The notes: generated from the sequence alone by a model not told the origin. A stretch of DNA of 39,976 nt from an uncultured Agathobaculum sp. (GCF_944384735.1 NZ_CALWUN010000017.1:1-39976); one strand, 5' to 3'. Counted from the stretch's first letter, positions 8,440 to 17,015 are shown. Numbers and translations: made by a program.

Positions 8440-8964
8440 ATGGAACGACTGCAAATCACACAGGGCGATATCACCCGCTGCACGACCGACGCGATCGTCA
8501 ACGCGGCCAACACCTCGCTGCTGGGCGGCGGCGGGGTCGACGGCGCCATCCACCGCGCGGCCGGGCCGGAGCTGCTCGCTGAATGCCGCACGCTGCACGG
8601 CTGCAAAACAGGCGAAGCCAAGACCACCAAAGGCTACCGCCTGCCCTGCCGCTATGTCATCCACACGCCAGGCCCGATCTGGCACGGCGGTACGGATGGC
8701 GAAGGGGCGCTGCTGGCCTCGTGCTACCGTAACTCTCTTGCCGTTGCCGCCGACCTCGGCTGCAAGACCGTCGCCTTCCCGTCGATCAGCACGGGCGTCT
8801 ATCATTTCCCGCTGCCGCAGGCGGCGCGCATCGCGGTGGACACCATCCTCGCCTATCTGGATGCACACCCGGAAATCGAGCAGGTCACCATGGTCTGCTT
8901 TGACGCGGGCACGCTGGCCGCCTACCAGCAGGCATTGGCGGAAGCAGGACAGGACCATGCCTAA
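8440..8964 (+). CDS. Macro-domain ADP-ribose-binding protein (O-acetyl-ADP-ribose deacetylase-like)
   Basis: The 174-residue product is a single macro domain of the YmdB/MacroD type. These proteins bind ADP-ribose and remove acetyl or ADP-ribosyl groups from O-acetyl-ADP-ribose or modified proteins. The signature NAAN-x5-GGGVDGAIH lies at residues 21-38. The second loop is STGVYHFP. The start is ATG 8440, 9 bases after AAAGAGGG. Its 3' end overlaps the WYL regulator gene by 8 bases, so the two are translationally linked. The substrate cannot be told from sequence. Confidence 0.92.
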   Translation: MERLQITQGDITRCTTDAIVNAANTSLLGGGGVDGAIHRAAGPELLAECRTLHGCKTGEAKTTKGYRLPCRYVIHTPGPIWHGGTDGEGALLASCYRNSLAVAADLGCKTVAFPSISTGVYHFPLPQAARIAVDTILAYLDAHPEIEQVTMVCFDAGTLAAYQQALAEAGQDHA

Positions 8965-9955
8965 AAACCCGCATCAGAAGCTGAAGCTGCTGCACCTATA
9001 TCGGATTTTACTGCAAAAAACCGATGATGAACACAAGCTCAGTGTGGACGAGCTGCTGCAGCAGCTCTCCCGCTGCGGCATCGACGCCGAACGAAAAAGC
9101 ATCTATTCGGATATCGCCGCTTTGCAGGATTACGGGCTGGATGTGGTGGCGCAGCGCGGCCCGGGCGGCGGTTACTACGTCGCCTCGCGCGATTTCGAGC
9201 TGCCCGAGCTCAAGCTGCTGGTTGACGCGATCCAGTGCTCGCGGTTCATCACGGAGAAGAAGTCCAACGAACTCATTCAGAAGCTGGAGTCTTTGGCAAG
9301 CGAACCGCAGGCGCGCGCCTTGCAGCGGCAGGTCTATATTGCCGACCGCAGCAAAACCGTCAACGAAAGCATCTACTACAACATCGACACGCTGCACACG
9401 GCGGTTTCGGCTGGCGTGCAGATCACCTTCCAGTACTTTGAGTGGACGCTCGATTTTTCCGGCGCCGAGCGCATCCGCAAGCGCTACCGCAAGGACGGCG
9501 CGCGCTATCAGGTCAGCCCGTGGGCGCTGACGTGGGATGATGAAAACTATTACCTGATCGCCTATGAACAGCCCTCGGACACCATCCGCCACTACCGCGT
9601 GGACAAGATGGAGCACATTGCGCTGACCGAGCTGCCGCGCGAGGGGCAAAGCCGCTTCCGTGACCAGTTCAACCCAGCCGCGTATGCGCGCAAGGTGTTC
9701 GGCATGTTCTCCGGCGAGGAAAAGACCGTCCGCCTGCGGTGCGAAAACCGCTTTATCGGCGTACTGCGCGACCGGTTCGGCGCAGACCTGATGGTGCAGC
9801 CCGCGGACGAGGGGCATTTTGCGGTCAACGTGACCGTCGCGGTCAGCCCGCAGTTCTTTTCGTGGGTGTTCGGACTGGGCGGCGGTGTGCAGATTGTCGA
9901 CCCGCCGGAGGTGCGCAACGCTTTTCAGCAGCAATTGCGTCAGCAGCTCCAATAA
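8957..9955 (+). CDS. WYL-domain transcriptional regulator (HTH-11 plus WYL)
   Basis: The 332-residue product has an N-terminal winged helix-turn-helix (about 8-65; [15 protein letters not shown] is the recognition part) and a C-terminal WYL domain (about 145-330) with YYLIAYEQ and RHYRVDKME blocks. WYL proteins are transcription factors whose WYL module senses a ligand, in some cases nucleic acid. Start ATG 8957 lies inside the end of the macro-domain gene, 8-base overlap, with no strong ribosome binding site, which suggests coupled translation. Targets are unknown; autoregulation of the macro-WYL pair would be usual. A small 39-aa gene follows 62 bases downstream. Confidence 0.9.
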   Translation: MPKNPHQKLKLLHLYRILLQKTDDEHKLSVDELLQQLSRCGIDAERKSIYSDIAALQDYGLDVVAQRGPGGGYYVASRDFELPELKLLVDAIQCSRFITEKKSNELIQKLESLASEPQARALQRQVYIADRSKTVNESIYYNIDTLHTAVSAGVQITFQYFEWTLDFSGAERIRKRYRKDGARYQVSPWALTWDDENYYLIAYEQPSDTIRHYRVDKMEHIALTELPREGQSRFRDQFNPAAYARKVFGMFSGEEKTVRLRCENRFIGVLRDRFGADLMVQPADEGHFAVNVTVAVSPQFFSWVFGLGGGVQIVDPPEVRNAFQQQLRQQLQ

Positions 9956-10017
9956 GTCCTGATTATCGGACTCCCCCTTTGATATACTCATATCATCAAA
10001 GGAAAGGAGAACCGAAT

Positions 10018-10137
10018 ATGGGCTGCTCGATCGAATATGTCAACGGACACATCGAAGTATATGACGAAAACGGCGCGTTTTTGTTTTCCGCCGACAGCAA
10101 GCAGGAAGCGCTGCGCGAACTGGCTGAGGCGGCATAA
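10018..10137 (+). CDS. Small 39-residue conserved-looking protein
   Basis: ATG 10018 is preceded by AAAGGAGA at a 7-base distance, and the frame ends at TAA 10135-10137, just before a strong terminator. The product begins MGCSIEYVNGHIEVYDENG and ends in a short acidic helix. It looks like one compact beta-hairpin plus helix with no signal peptide or membrane segment. Similar 40-residue proteins with a VYDENGxFLFSAD core occur widely in gut Clostridia as I recall, but I know no function. A TATACT box at 9983-9988 may be its -10, with no clear -35. Confidence 0.75.
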   Translation: MGCSIEYVNGHIEVYDENGAFLFSADSKQEALRELAEAA

Positions 10138-10152
10138 ATCCAAAACCATACA

Positions 10153-10183
10153 GCAAAGGCTGCGGGTTTCCCGCAGCCTTTGC
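10153..10183. terminator. Bidirectional terminator between the 39-aa gene and metH
   Basis: A perfect 14-base stem (10153-10166 with 10170-10183, loop TTT) sits between convergent genes. T-containing flanks occur on both sides, TTTGCTTGCTT on the plus strand and TTTGCTGTATGG on the minus strand. Confidence 0.85.
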
Positions 10184-10187
10184 TTGC

Positions 10188-12557
10188 TTATCCGAGTATC
10201 TGTTCCGCGTAATGCACGGTCGCCATGGCGTCGCGCGCATAGCAGTCCGCGCCGATCGAGTCGGCATACTCCTGCGTCAGCACCGCGCCGCCGACCACAA
10301 TTTTGGTATCCGGCTTCTGCTCGCGCAGCAGGCGGATGGTCTGCTCCATGCTGACGACCGTCGTCGTCATCAGCGCGCTCAGGCCGACGAGTTTGACCTG
10401 TTCCTTGACCGCCGTGCGGACGATCACCGTCGGGTCAACATCCTTGCCCAAGTCAATCACTTGATAACCGTAGTTTTCCAGCAATACCTTAACAATATTT
10501 TTCCCAATGTCGTGGATATCGCCCTTGACCGTCGCCAAAATGACCTTGCCGCGGCTTTGCTGCGGCGCGCCCTTCATCGCGTCCTTAACGACCTCGAATG
10601 CCGCCTTGGCCGCCTCCGCGCTCATCAACAGCTGCGGCAAGAAAATCGTCCCCTTTTCAAAGCCCTTGCCCACGCGATCAAGTGCGGGGATCAACTCCTG
10701 ATTGACCAGATCGAGCGGTGCGGTGCCTGCCAGCGCTTCGCGCGTTGCCTGCGCCGCGCGTTCGGCAAGGCCGCGCTCGATGCTCTCGCCGATCGGCATA
10801 GCGGCGTGCGCCGCCGCAGGCTGCGCCGCCGCAGCGGGCTGGTTGCCGTACGCCGCAATATAACCGCCGCACTGCGGGTCCTGACCGGTCAGCGCGAGGA
10901 ACGCGCGGTACGACCGCATCATAGCCTCTGCGTTCGGGTTGATGATCGCACAGGACAGGCCGTCCTGCAGCGCCATCGTAAAGAAATTTGCGTTGATGAT
11001 CTCACGCTGCGGCAGGCCGAACGAGATATTGGACACGCCCAAGATGGTATTTCCATGCAGCTCGTCGCGCACCCGGCGCAGCGTTTCCAGCGTCACGAGC
11101 GCCGAGCGGCTGTCGGACGAAATGGTCATAGCAAGTCCGTCGATGACGATATCCTCGCGCGGGATGTCGTAGCAGGCCGCCGTCTCATAGATGCGGCGCG
11201 CGATCGCAACGCGACCCTCGGCTGTATCCGGGATACCGTTCTCATCCAGCGTCAGGCCGACGACCACGCCGCCGTACTTTTTGACCAGCGGGAACACCGC
11301 CCGCATGCTCTCCATCTTGCCGCTGACCGAATTGATCATCGGTTTGCCGTTATACAGGCGCATGCCGCGCTCCATTGCCTCGGTGTTGGAGGTGTCGATC
11401 TGCAAGGGCAGCGCCAGCACGCTTTGCAGCCGCGTGACCACGCGCGCCATCATGTCCGGCTCGTCGATCTCGGGCAGGCCGACGTTGACATCCAGAATGT
11501 GCGCGCCGCTGTCCTCCTGCGTCAGCCCCTCCGACAGGATATATTCGATGTTATTTTCACGCAGCGCCGCCTTAAACTTGCTCTTGCCGGTTGGGTTGAT
11601 GCGCTCGCCGATGATGACCGGCGCTTTGCCGATCTCGACCGCCTGCGAGAAGGACGAGACGACCGTTCGGTGCTTTTTCGTCACCAGCGCGACCGGTTTT
11701 GTGCGGCACGCCTGTATCATAGCACGGATGTGGTCAGGCGTCGTGCCGCAGCAGCCACCCAGCACCTGCACGCCTATGTCAGTGATGTCGGCCATCAGCT
11801 GCGCAAAGGTGTCAGGGTCGATATCGAACACGGTCTGTCCGTTTTCGCTGCGCGGCAGGCCGGCATTCGGGGTGACGATGACCGGCTTGGAGCTGACCTT
11901 GGCCAGCCGCCGGACGATCGGCTTCATCTGCGCGGGGCCAAGCCCGCAGTTGACGCCCAGCGCGTCCACGCGCAGACCCTCCAGCATGGCGACGACCGAG
12001 TCGACCGTGCCACCGGTCAGCATCTTGCCCTTTTCGTCAAAGATCATCGTGGCGAACACGGGCAGGTCGCAGTTTTCCTTGGCGGCGAGCACCGCAGCCT
12101 TAGCCTCATAGCTGTCGCTCATCGTCTCGATCATCACAAGGTCTGCACCCGCCGCCGCGCCGATGCGCACGACCTCGCCGAACAGCGCGACCGCGTCCTC
12201 GAACGGCAAATCGCCCATCGGCTGCAGCAGACGGCCGGTCGGGCCGATATCCAGCGCGATATAGGCGTCCTCCCTGCCGGACAGCACGCGCGCCTTTTTC
12301 GCGTGCGCGACCGCCGCTTCAACGACTTCGCGCAGGTTGTCCGGATATTTGAGCGCGTTCGCGCCAAAGGTGTTGGTGTTGATGATATCGCAGCCCGCCT
12401 GCAGGTAGCCGCTGTGCAGCGCGACGATCTCGTCCGGATGGGTCAGGTTCCAGGTCTCGGGCAGCTCGCCGGCCGCAAGGCCGCGCGCTTGCAGGATCGT
12501 GCCTGTGCCGCCGTCAAAAAACAGCCATTCACGGCCCAGTTTTTGCATGATATTCAT
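10188..12557 (-). CDS. metH: B12-dependent methionine synthase without reactivation domain
   Basis: MetH moves the methyl group of methyltetrahydrofolate through cobalamin to homocysteine. The 789-residue product holds the homocysteine-binding barrel (about 1-295) with zinc ligands Cys204, Cys269 and Cys270, the pterin-binding barrel (about 313-565, GERINPTGK near its start), the B12 cap (about 590-665) and the cobalamin-binding domain with D680-x-H682-x2-G. It ends there: the C-terminal S-adenosylmethionine reactivation domain of the 1,200-residue E. coli type is absent and is instead encoded by the gene just upstream. An Ala/Pro-rich linker lies at about 573-588. The start is ATG 12557 after AGGAG, whose ribosome binding site overlaps the end of that gene. 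It is the last gene of metF-activator-metH. Confidence 0.93.
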   Translation of the reverse strand: MNIMQKLGREWLFFDGGTGTILQARGLAAGELPETWNLTHPDEIVALHSGYLQAGCDIINTNTFGANALKYPDNLREVVEAAVAHAKKARVLSGREDAYIALDIGPTGRLLQPMGDLPFEDAVALFGEVVRIGAAAGADLVMIETMSDSYEAKAAVLAAKENCDLPVFATMIFDEKGKMLTGGTVDSVVAMLEGLRVDALGVNCGLGPAQMKPIVRRLAKVSSKPVIVTPNAGLPRSENGQTVFDIDPDTFAQLMADITDIGVQVLGGCCGTTPDHIRAMIQACRTKPVALVTKKHRTVVSSFSQAVEIGKAPVIIGERINPTGKSKFKAALRENNIEYILSEGLTQEDSGAHILDVNVGLPEIDEPDMMARVVTRLQSVLALPLQIDTSNTEAMERGMRLYNGKPMINSVSGKMESMRAVFPLVKKYGGVVVGLTLDENGIPDTAEGRVAIARRIYETAACYDIPREDIVIDGLAMTISSDSRSALVTLETLRRVRDELHGNTILGVSNISFGLPQREIINANFFTMALQDGLSCAIINPNAEAMMRSYRAFLALTGQDPQCGGYIAAYGNQPAAAAQPAAAHAAMPIGESIERGLAERAAQATREALAGTAPLDLVNQELIPALDRVGKGFEKGTIFLPQLLMSAEAAKAAFEVVKDAMKGAPQQSRGKVILATVKGDIHDIGKNIVKVLLENYGYQVIDLGKDVDPTVIVRTAVKEQVKLVGLSALMTTTVVSMEQTIRLLREQKPDTKIVVGGAVLTQEYADSIGADCYARDAMATVHYAEQILG

Positions 12558-12559
12558 GG

Positions 12560-13204
12560 TTATCTCCTAAATGCACAGTCTTTTTTGCCGCACTCCTCAC
12601 AGCCCTTGCGATGGCAGGGCTGCGGCGTGTTCGACAGGCCGATCACCGCCGTCACCGACTTGACCGGCACGAGCAGACAGCTTTCGGTCACGGTCAGGCC
12701 GATTCGTTTGGGCGTATCCAGCAGGCGGCTGATATCGCGCTGATGCTCGATGCGGAAATCACCGTAGCCCGGACTGAACCGCGGACGGCAGTACAGCCCG
12801 ACCCGCTCGGCCTCGTGCCGCAGCGTGTCGTTGACCTCGTCGCAATAGGCTTCGATCATCGCGGCGGCTGCCGCCTGATACAGCACCGCATCGCTCATGC
12901 GCACCGCGCTGGCGCGCGCGATCAGCCGGTCGACCGCCAATCCCAGCGTCGTGGCCATCAGGTAAACGCTCGTGCAGCCCTTGAGCGTGCGCGCCAGATT
13001 TTTGCTGCGGATGAGCACGCCGCCCAGCTTCATCGTCCCCTCGGCCAGATGGGACAGCTCAAACGCCTGAAACACCGATTTGGGCGCGACCGCGCCTTGC
13101 AGCTCCGCGATGCAGCGGTCCAGGTTCTGTCCGACCGTCTCATCCGGCTGCGCGCCCCGGTAGCCCAAATACCGCAGCACCTCGCTGCGCTCGAACGCAA
13201 TCAC
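12560..13204 (-). CDS. Methionine synthase reactivation-domain protein
   Basis: The 214-residue product matches the stand-alone activation domain of B12-dependent methionine synthase. In full-length MetH this domain binds S-adenosylmethionine and remethylates oxidised cobalamin. The SAM-binding RFSPGYGDF block is at about 141-149. A C-terminal cysteine cluster, C-x4-C-x2-C-x4-C (about 197-210), is typical of the free-standing clostridial form. The start is GTG 13204, overlapping the metF stop by four bases (GTGA). The stop is three bases before metH. It therefore supplies in trans the part that the neighbouring MetH lacks. Confidence 0.9.
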   Translation of the reverse strand: MIAFERSEVLRYLGYRGAQPDETVGQNLDRCIAELQGAVAPKSVFQAFELSHLAEGTMKLGGVLIRSKNLARTLKGCTSVYLMATTLGLAVDRLIARASAVRMSDAVLYQAAAAAMIEAYCDEVNDTLRHEAERVGLYCRPRFSPGYGDFRIEHQRDISRLLDTPKRIGLTVTESCLLVPVKSVTAVIGLSNTPQPCHRKGCEECGKKDCAFRR

Positions 13205-14061
13205 TTGAGGATCTCCGACAAGCTGGCTTGGATGCCCACGGCGATCTCCGGCTTGTTCATCGAGTAAACATGGATATGGTTGACCCCGTTGGCGATCAGG
13301 TCGATGATCTGCTCGGTCGCGTAGATCACGCCCGCTTGCTTCATCGCGGCTGGGTTATCACCAAAACGGTCGACGATCGCCTTGAACCGTTCGGGCAGGT
13401 AGGTGCCCGACATTGAGGTGATGCGCTTGATCTGCTTGACGTTGGTCACCGGCATGATGCCCGCGACGACCGGCACCGTGATCCCCTTTTCACGGATGCG
13501 GTACAGGAAGTTATAGAGGATGTTGTTATCAAAAAACATCTGCGTGGTCAGGAACTCGCAGCCCGCGTCGACCTTTTCCTTCAGGTGCAAAATGTCCTCC
13601 GTCTTGTTTGCCGCTTCGACGTGGCCTTCCGGATAGCATGCGCCGCCGACGCAGAAATCGCCCTGCGCCTTGATGTCGCGCACCAGCTCGGCCGCGTAGT
13701 GGTAGTCGTTGGCCGGTGCGCCGCCCGCCGGGATATCGCCGCGCAGCGCGAGCACATTCTGGATGCCGTGCTGCCGGAACTGGTCCAGCATGGCGGATAC
13801 ATGTGCGCGCGTCGAGGACACGCAGGTCAGATGTGCAAGCACATTGACGCCGTACTGCGCCTGTAAGTCGGACGCGATGTGCACCGTGTGCTCGCTCGTA
13901 CCGCCGCCCGCACCATAAGTGACGCTCATAAAATCCGGGCGCAGCGCCGCGATCTCCTGCGTGGCGCGCGCGACCGAGTCATAGGTGCTGCTGGTTTTAG
14001 GCGGGAACACCTCAAACGACAGCGTGACCTTATCCTGCTTCAAAATGTCTGATATCTTCAT
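13201..14061 (-). CDS. metF: 5,10-methylenetetrahydrofolate reductase
   Basis: MetF reduces methylene-THF to methyl-THF, the methyl donor for MetH. The 286-residue protein starts at ATG 14061, 9 bases after AGGAG. It shows the FAD-barrel blocks SFEVFPPK near residue 16, SVTYGAGGG near 47 and ALRGDIP near 104. A longer frame upstream has no ribosome binding site. It heads a tight operon with the reactivation protein (4-base overlap) and metH. No T-box or S-box leader was recognised upstream. Confidence 0.95.
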   Translation of the reverse strand: MKISDILKQDKVTLSFEVFPPKTSSTYDSVARATQEIAALRPDFMSVTYGAGGGTSEHTVHIASDLQAQYGVNVLAHLTCVSSTRAHVSAMLDQFRQHGIQNVLALRGDIPAGGAPANDYHYAAELVRDIKAQGDFCVGGACYPEGHVEAANKTEDILHLKEKVDAGCEFLTTQMFFDNNILYNFLYRIREKGITVPVVAGIMPVTNVKQIKRITSMSGTYLPERFKAIVDRFGDNPAAMKQAGVIYATEQIIDLIANGVNHIHVYSMNKPEIAVGIQASLSEILK

Positions 14062-14094
14062 GGCGACGATCTCCTGTATTTTTACTTTTCCAAT

Positions 14095-14124
14095 AGTATA
14101 GCACAAATCCTGCCTTTATTTCCA
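14095..14124 (-). promoter_or_regulatory. Probable extended -10 promoter of the metF operon
   Basis: On the minus strand, TATACT (14100-14095) is preceded by TGC, an extended -10. A weak TGGAAA (14124-14119) lies 18 bases further upstream. The leader to metF is only about 30 bases, too short for a riboswitch. Confidence 0.55.
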
Positions 14125-14143
14125 GCCTTAAATGCGTTATACT
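14115..14143 (+). promoter_or_regulatory. Probable promoter of the radical SAM-thiD pair
   Basis: TTTATT (14115-14120) and TATACT (14138-14143) are 17 bases apart, 24 bases before the TTG start. It overlaps the divergent metF promoter region. Confidence 0.5.
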
Positions 14144-14166
14144 AAAAGCGACTGGAGGGATCGCCT

Positions 14167-15075
14167 TTGACCGGATTATTGCAGCACTGCACCCTGTGCC
14201 CGCGCGCGTGCGGCGCCGACCGCACCAAAACGCGCGGCCTGTGCGGCGCAAATGACCGCGTGGAAGCCGCGCGCGCCTCGCTCCATCGGTGGGAGGAGCC
14301 TCCTATTTCCGGCGAAAACGGCTCGGGCACGGTGTTTTTCTCGCATTGCTCACTCGGCTGCGTGTTCTGCCAGAACCGGCAGATCAGCCGCCGCGACGGC
14401 TATGGCAAAGTGCTCTCCCCCGCCGATTTATCCCAAACCTTCCTGTCGCTTCAGGCACAGGGCGCGCACAACATCAATCTGGTCACGGGCGCGCATTATG
14501 TGCCGCAGATCATCGAAGCGCTGGCGCTGGCCAAGCGGGACGGGTTGCACATCCCCATTGTCTACAACTCGAGCGGCTATGAAAACGTGTCCACGCTCCA
14601 AATGCTGGACGGGTATATCGACATTTACCTGCCCGACTACAAGTATTACAGTAGCTATTATGCCGCGCGCTACTCACACGCGGCAGATTACCGCGAAACC
14701 GCAGTCGATGCGATCACCGAAATGGTGCGCCAAACGGGCGTGCCGCAGTTTGACGCGGACGGCCTGCTCACCCGCGGTACGGTCATCCGGCACCTGATGC
14801 TGCCCGGTCTTGCGGGCGACACCGCGCAGGTTCTGTGCGATATTGCCGCGCGGTTCGGCGGCCGCGTACTGGTCAGCCTGATGCGGCAGTACACGCCGTT
14901 CGACATGCAGGACTGGCCGGAGCTTGACCACACGATCACCGAAGAGGAATATGCCGATGCCTGCGCGCTGTTCGAGGAGCTCGGCCTCGGCGGCTTTTTC
15001 CAGCAGGGCGAATCAGTCAGCGAGAGCTTTATCCCCGCCTTTGACGGCACCGGATTGGAGGGACAACACCCATGA
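14167..15075 (+). CDS. Radical SAM protein related to pyruvate formate-lyase activating enzyme (COG1313 type)
   Basis: The 302-residue product has the radical SAM cluster motif C61-x3-C65-x2-C68 (HCSLGCVFCQN), so it should cleave S-adenosylmethionine with a [4Fe-4S] cluster. A second cysteine set before it (Cys8, Cys11, Cys15, Cys26; CTLCPRACG and GLCGA) is typical of the COG1313 group and may hold zinc or another cluster. Glycyl-radical activation is the textbook guess, but the substrate of this group is not established. The start is TTG 14167, 6 bases after GGAGGG. No in-frame ATG would keep the first cysteine motif. It overlaps thiD by four bases. No glycyl-radical enzyme lies in the window. 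Confidence 0.85.
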   Translation: MTGLLQHCTLCPRACGADRTKTRGLCGANDRVEAARASLHRWEEPPISGENGSGTVFFSHCSLGCVFCQNRQISRRDGYGKVLSPADLSQTFLSLQAQGAHNINLVTGAHYVPQIIEALALAKRDGLHIPIVYNSSGYENVSTLQMLDGYIDIYLPDYKYYSSYYAARYSHAADYRETAVDAITEMVRQTGVPQFDADGLLTRGTVIRHLMLPGLAGDTAQVLCDIAARFGGRVLVSLMRQYTPFDMQDWPELDHTITEEEYADACALFEELGLGGFFQQGESVSESFIPAFDGTGLEGQHP

Positions 15076-15854
15076 AAACCGTATTATCCATCGCGGGCAC
15101 CGACCCGACGGGCGGCGCGGGCATTCAGGCCGACCTGAAAACCATCGAAGCGCACGGCCTGTACGGCATGAGCGTCATCACGGCGGTCGTCGCACAGAAC
15201 ACGCTGGGCGTGACGGCGGTGCAAGCCGTTTCCCCTGAACTGATCGCCCAGCAGATCGACTGCGTGTTCGACGACATCCGGCCCGACGCGGTCAAAATTG
15301 GTATGCTGCACGACGCGGATATCATCCATGTCGTCGCCGGACGGCTGCGCGCACACCATGCAAAAAACATCGTACTTGATCCGGTCATGATGTCCTCCTC
15401 AGGGCACGACCTGCTGCGTCCGGAGGACGCGAAAGCGCTGGTCGAGGAGATATTCCCGCTGTGCACGCTGGTCACACCCAATCTGGCCGAAGCAGCCGCG
15501 CTTTCCGGGGCGTATATCGCCAGCAAAGCGCAGATGGAGCAGGCTGCCCGGCAAATCGCCGGCATGACGCAGGGCGCGGTGCTCGTCAAGGGCGGGCATC
15601 TGATGGATTGCGCCGACGACCTACTCTTTGCCGACGGCCAGCTGCATTGGCTCGCCGCAACGCGCATCCAGAACCCTAACACGCACGGGACGGGCTGCAC
15701 GCTGTCCTCGGCCATTGCCTGCGGGCTGGCGCAGGGTGTTTCGCTGACCGGCAGCGTCAAACGCGCCAAACGCTACCTGACCGCCTGCATCCAATATGGG
15801 TTGGATCTTGGGCATGGTTCCGGGCCACTGCAACATAAGGTCGAATGGGAATGA
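15072..15854 (+). CDS. thiD: Hydroxymethylpyrimidine / phosphomethylpyrimidine kinase
   Basis: ThiD phosphorylates HMP and HMP-P to HMP-PP for thiamine synthesis. Some clostridial homologues act as pyridoxal kinases (PdxK-like). The 260-residue ribokinase-fold protein shows the N-terminal AGTDPTGGAGIQAD block (8-21), DPVMMSSSG in the middle and the anion-hole/catalytic GTGCTLSSA near residue 211. Its ATG 15072 overlaps the stop of the radical SAM gene (ATGA), so translation is coupled. A terminator follows immediately. Confidence 0.92.
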   Translation: MKTVLSIAGTDPTGGAGIQADLKTIEAHGLYGMSVITAVVAQNTLGVTAVQAVSPELIAQQIDCVFDDIRPDAVKIGMLHDADIIHVVAGRLRAHHAKNIVLDPVMMSSSGHDLLRPEDAKALVEEIFPLCTLVTPNLAEAAALSGAYIASKAQMEQAARQIAGMTQGAVLVKGGHLMDCADDLLFADGQLHWLAATRIQNPNTHGTGCTLSSAIACGLAQGVSLTGSVKRAKRYLTACIQYGLDLGHGSGPLQHKVEWE

Positions 15855-15890
15855 AAAACAGCCTGATTCCAATGGGATCAGGCTGTTTTT
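15854..15890. terminator. Bidirectional terminator between thiD and pyrB
   Basis: A 14-base stem (15854-15867 with 15877-15890) flanked by A and T runs stops thiD on the plus strand (TTTTTTT) and pyrB on the minus strand (TTTTT). It touches both stop codons. Confidence 0.9.
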
Positions 15891-16949
15891 TTATCGTGCC
15901 TGCAGCGGCGCGTCGCAATACGGGCAGCGCGCCCCCGCCCTGCCGGTCAGCGGCAGATACGGCTCGGTATGCGTAATACACTTGGGGTTGGAGCAATGCA
16001 CGCCGTGCGCGCCGATATCCTGATGCCCTGCGCGGAGGAAGGGCAGCTTGGACAGCGTCAGCAGCAGCGCCATGCGGCCGAACATGCCGAAGCGCGCCTG
16101 CCGGAAGTAGACCGCGCGCGGGTCGTCGTCGACATCCTGCGCGATCTCGTCCACGCGCGGCAGCGGATGCAGCACCAGCATGTCCTTTTTCGCGCGCTTC
16201 ATCTTTTCCGCAGTCAGCTGATAGTTGCCCTCGAGGTTTTCATATTCCTGCGCGCTGGAAAAACGCTCGCGCTGGATACGGGTCATGTACAGCACGTCCA
16301 GCTCGGGCAGCACCTCCTCGATGCTGCGTGCCTGACAGAACGGCATGTTGTGGCTGTTCAAAAACTGCACCATATAATCGGGCAGGGCGAGTACATCAGG
16401 TGAGATCAGGTAAATCTGCACATTGTGGTACCGCTCGAGGAAATGCAGCAGCGAATGCACCGTGCGGCCGTATTTCAGGTCGCCGCACAGGCCGATCTTC
16501 ATGTCGTCCGCCGAGCCGCGGTACCGCAAAATGGTGACCATATCGGTCAGCGTCTGCGTCGGGTGCAGGTGCCCGCCGTCGCCCGCATTGATAACCGGCA
16601 CGGACGAATAGAGCGACGCCGCCTTGGCCGCACCCTCGCGCGGGTTTCGCATGACGATCAGGTCGGCATAGCTGGACACCATGTTGATCGTATCCTTAAG
16701 CGTCTCGCCCTTGGCGGTCGAGGACGAGCCGGGGTCGGAAAAGCCGACCACACTGCCGCCAAGGCGCATCATCGCGGTCGAAAACGACAGGTTGGTGCGG
16801 GTAGACGGCTCGTAGAACAGGCTGCCGAGCACCTTGCCGCGGCAGGCGTCGGTATAGCCCTCGGGACGGTCGATGATGTTGGTGGTCAGCTTATATAGGT
16901 CGGAAAATTCCTTTTCCGTCAGGTCACACAGGTCTATGATATGACGCAT
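15891..16949 (-). CDS. pyrB: Aspartate carbamoyltransferase with C-terminal PyrI-like zinc tail
   Basis: PyrB joins carbamoyl phosphate and aspartate in pyrimidine synthesis. The 352-residue product has the carbamoyl-phosphate loop STRTNLSF (50-57) and HPLPRVDE near residue 264. After the catalytic chain ends (about 308), it carries a 40-residue tail with Cys319-x4-Cys324 and Cys342-x2-Cys345, in the context NPKCITHTEP and CPYCDA. This resembles the zinc domain of the regulatory chain PyrI, but the nucleotide-binding domain of PyrI is missing. The start ATG 16949 was chosen because GGAG lies 6 bases upstream and the protein begins MRHIIDL; an ATG 12 bases earlier is possible. Other pyr genes are not adjacent. 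Confidence 0.92.
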   Translation of the reverse strand: MRHIIDLCDLTEKEFSDLYKLTTNIIDRPEGYTDACRGKVLGSLFYEPSTRTNLSFSTAMMRLGGSVVGFSDPGSSSTAKGETLKDTINMVSSYADLIVMRNPREGAAKAASLYSSVPVINAGDGGHLHPTQTLTDMVTILRYRGSADDMKIGLCGDLKYGRTVHSLLHFLERYHNVQIYLISPDVLALPDYMVQFLNSHNMPFCQARSIEEVLPELDVLYMTRIQRERFSSAQEYENLEGNYQLTAEKMKRAKKDMLVLHPLPRVDEIAQDVDDDPRAVYFRQARFGMFGRMALLLTLSKLPFLRAGHQDIGAHGVHCSNPKCITHTEPYLPLTGRAGARCPYCDAPLQAR

Positions 16950-16983
16950 GGGTTGCTCCATCCCCTTCTGTTTTTTCCTACTT

Positions 16984-17012
16984 ATCATACCACAGGCCAA
17001 AACGAAAGGAAA
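16984..17012 (-). promoter_or_regulatory. Possible extended -10 promoter of pyrB
   Basis: TATGAT on the minus strand (16989-16984) is preceded by TGG. The -35 region (TTTCCT) is poor. The leader is about 27 bases, with no room for a PyrR-type attenuator. Confidence 0.45.
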
Positions 17013-17015
17013 GGC

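Noticed and set aside
10212-12743. 843-codon open frame on the plus strand opposite metH
   Set aside because: It is the antisense shadow of metH in high-GC DNA: Arg/His/Asp-rich, no domain, no ribosome binding site.
14062-14166. S-box or T-box leader before metF
   Set aside because: The leader is about 30 bases and shows no conserved elements.
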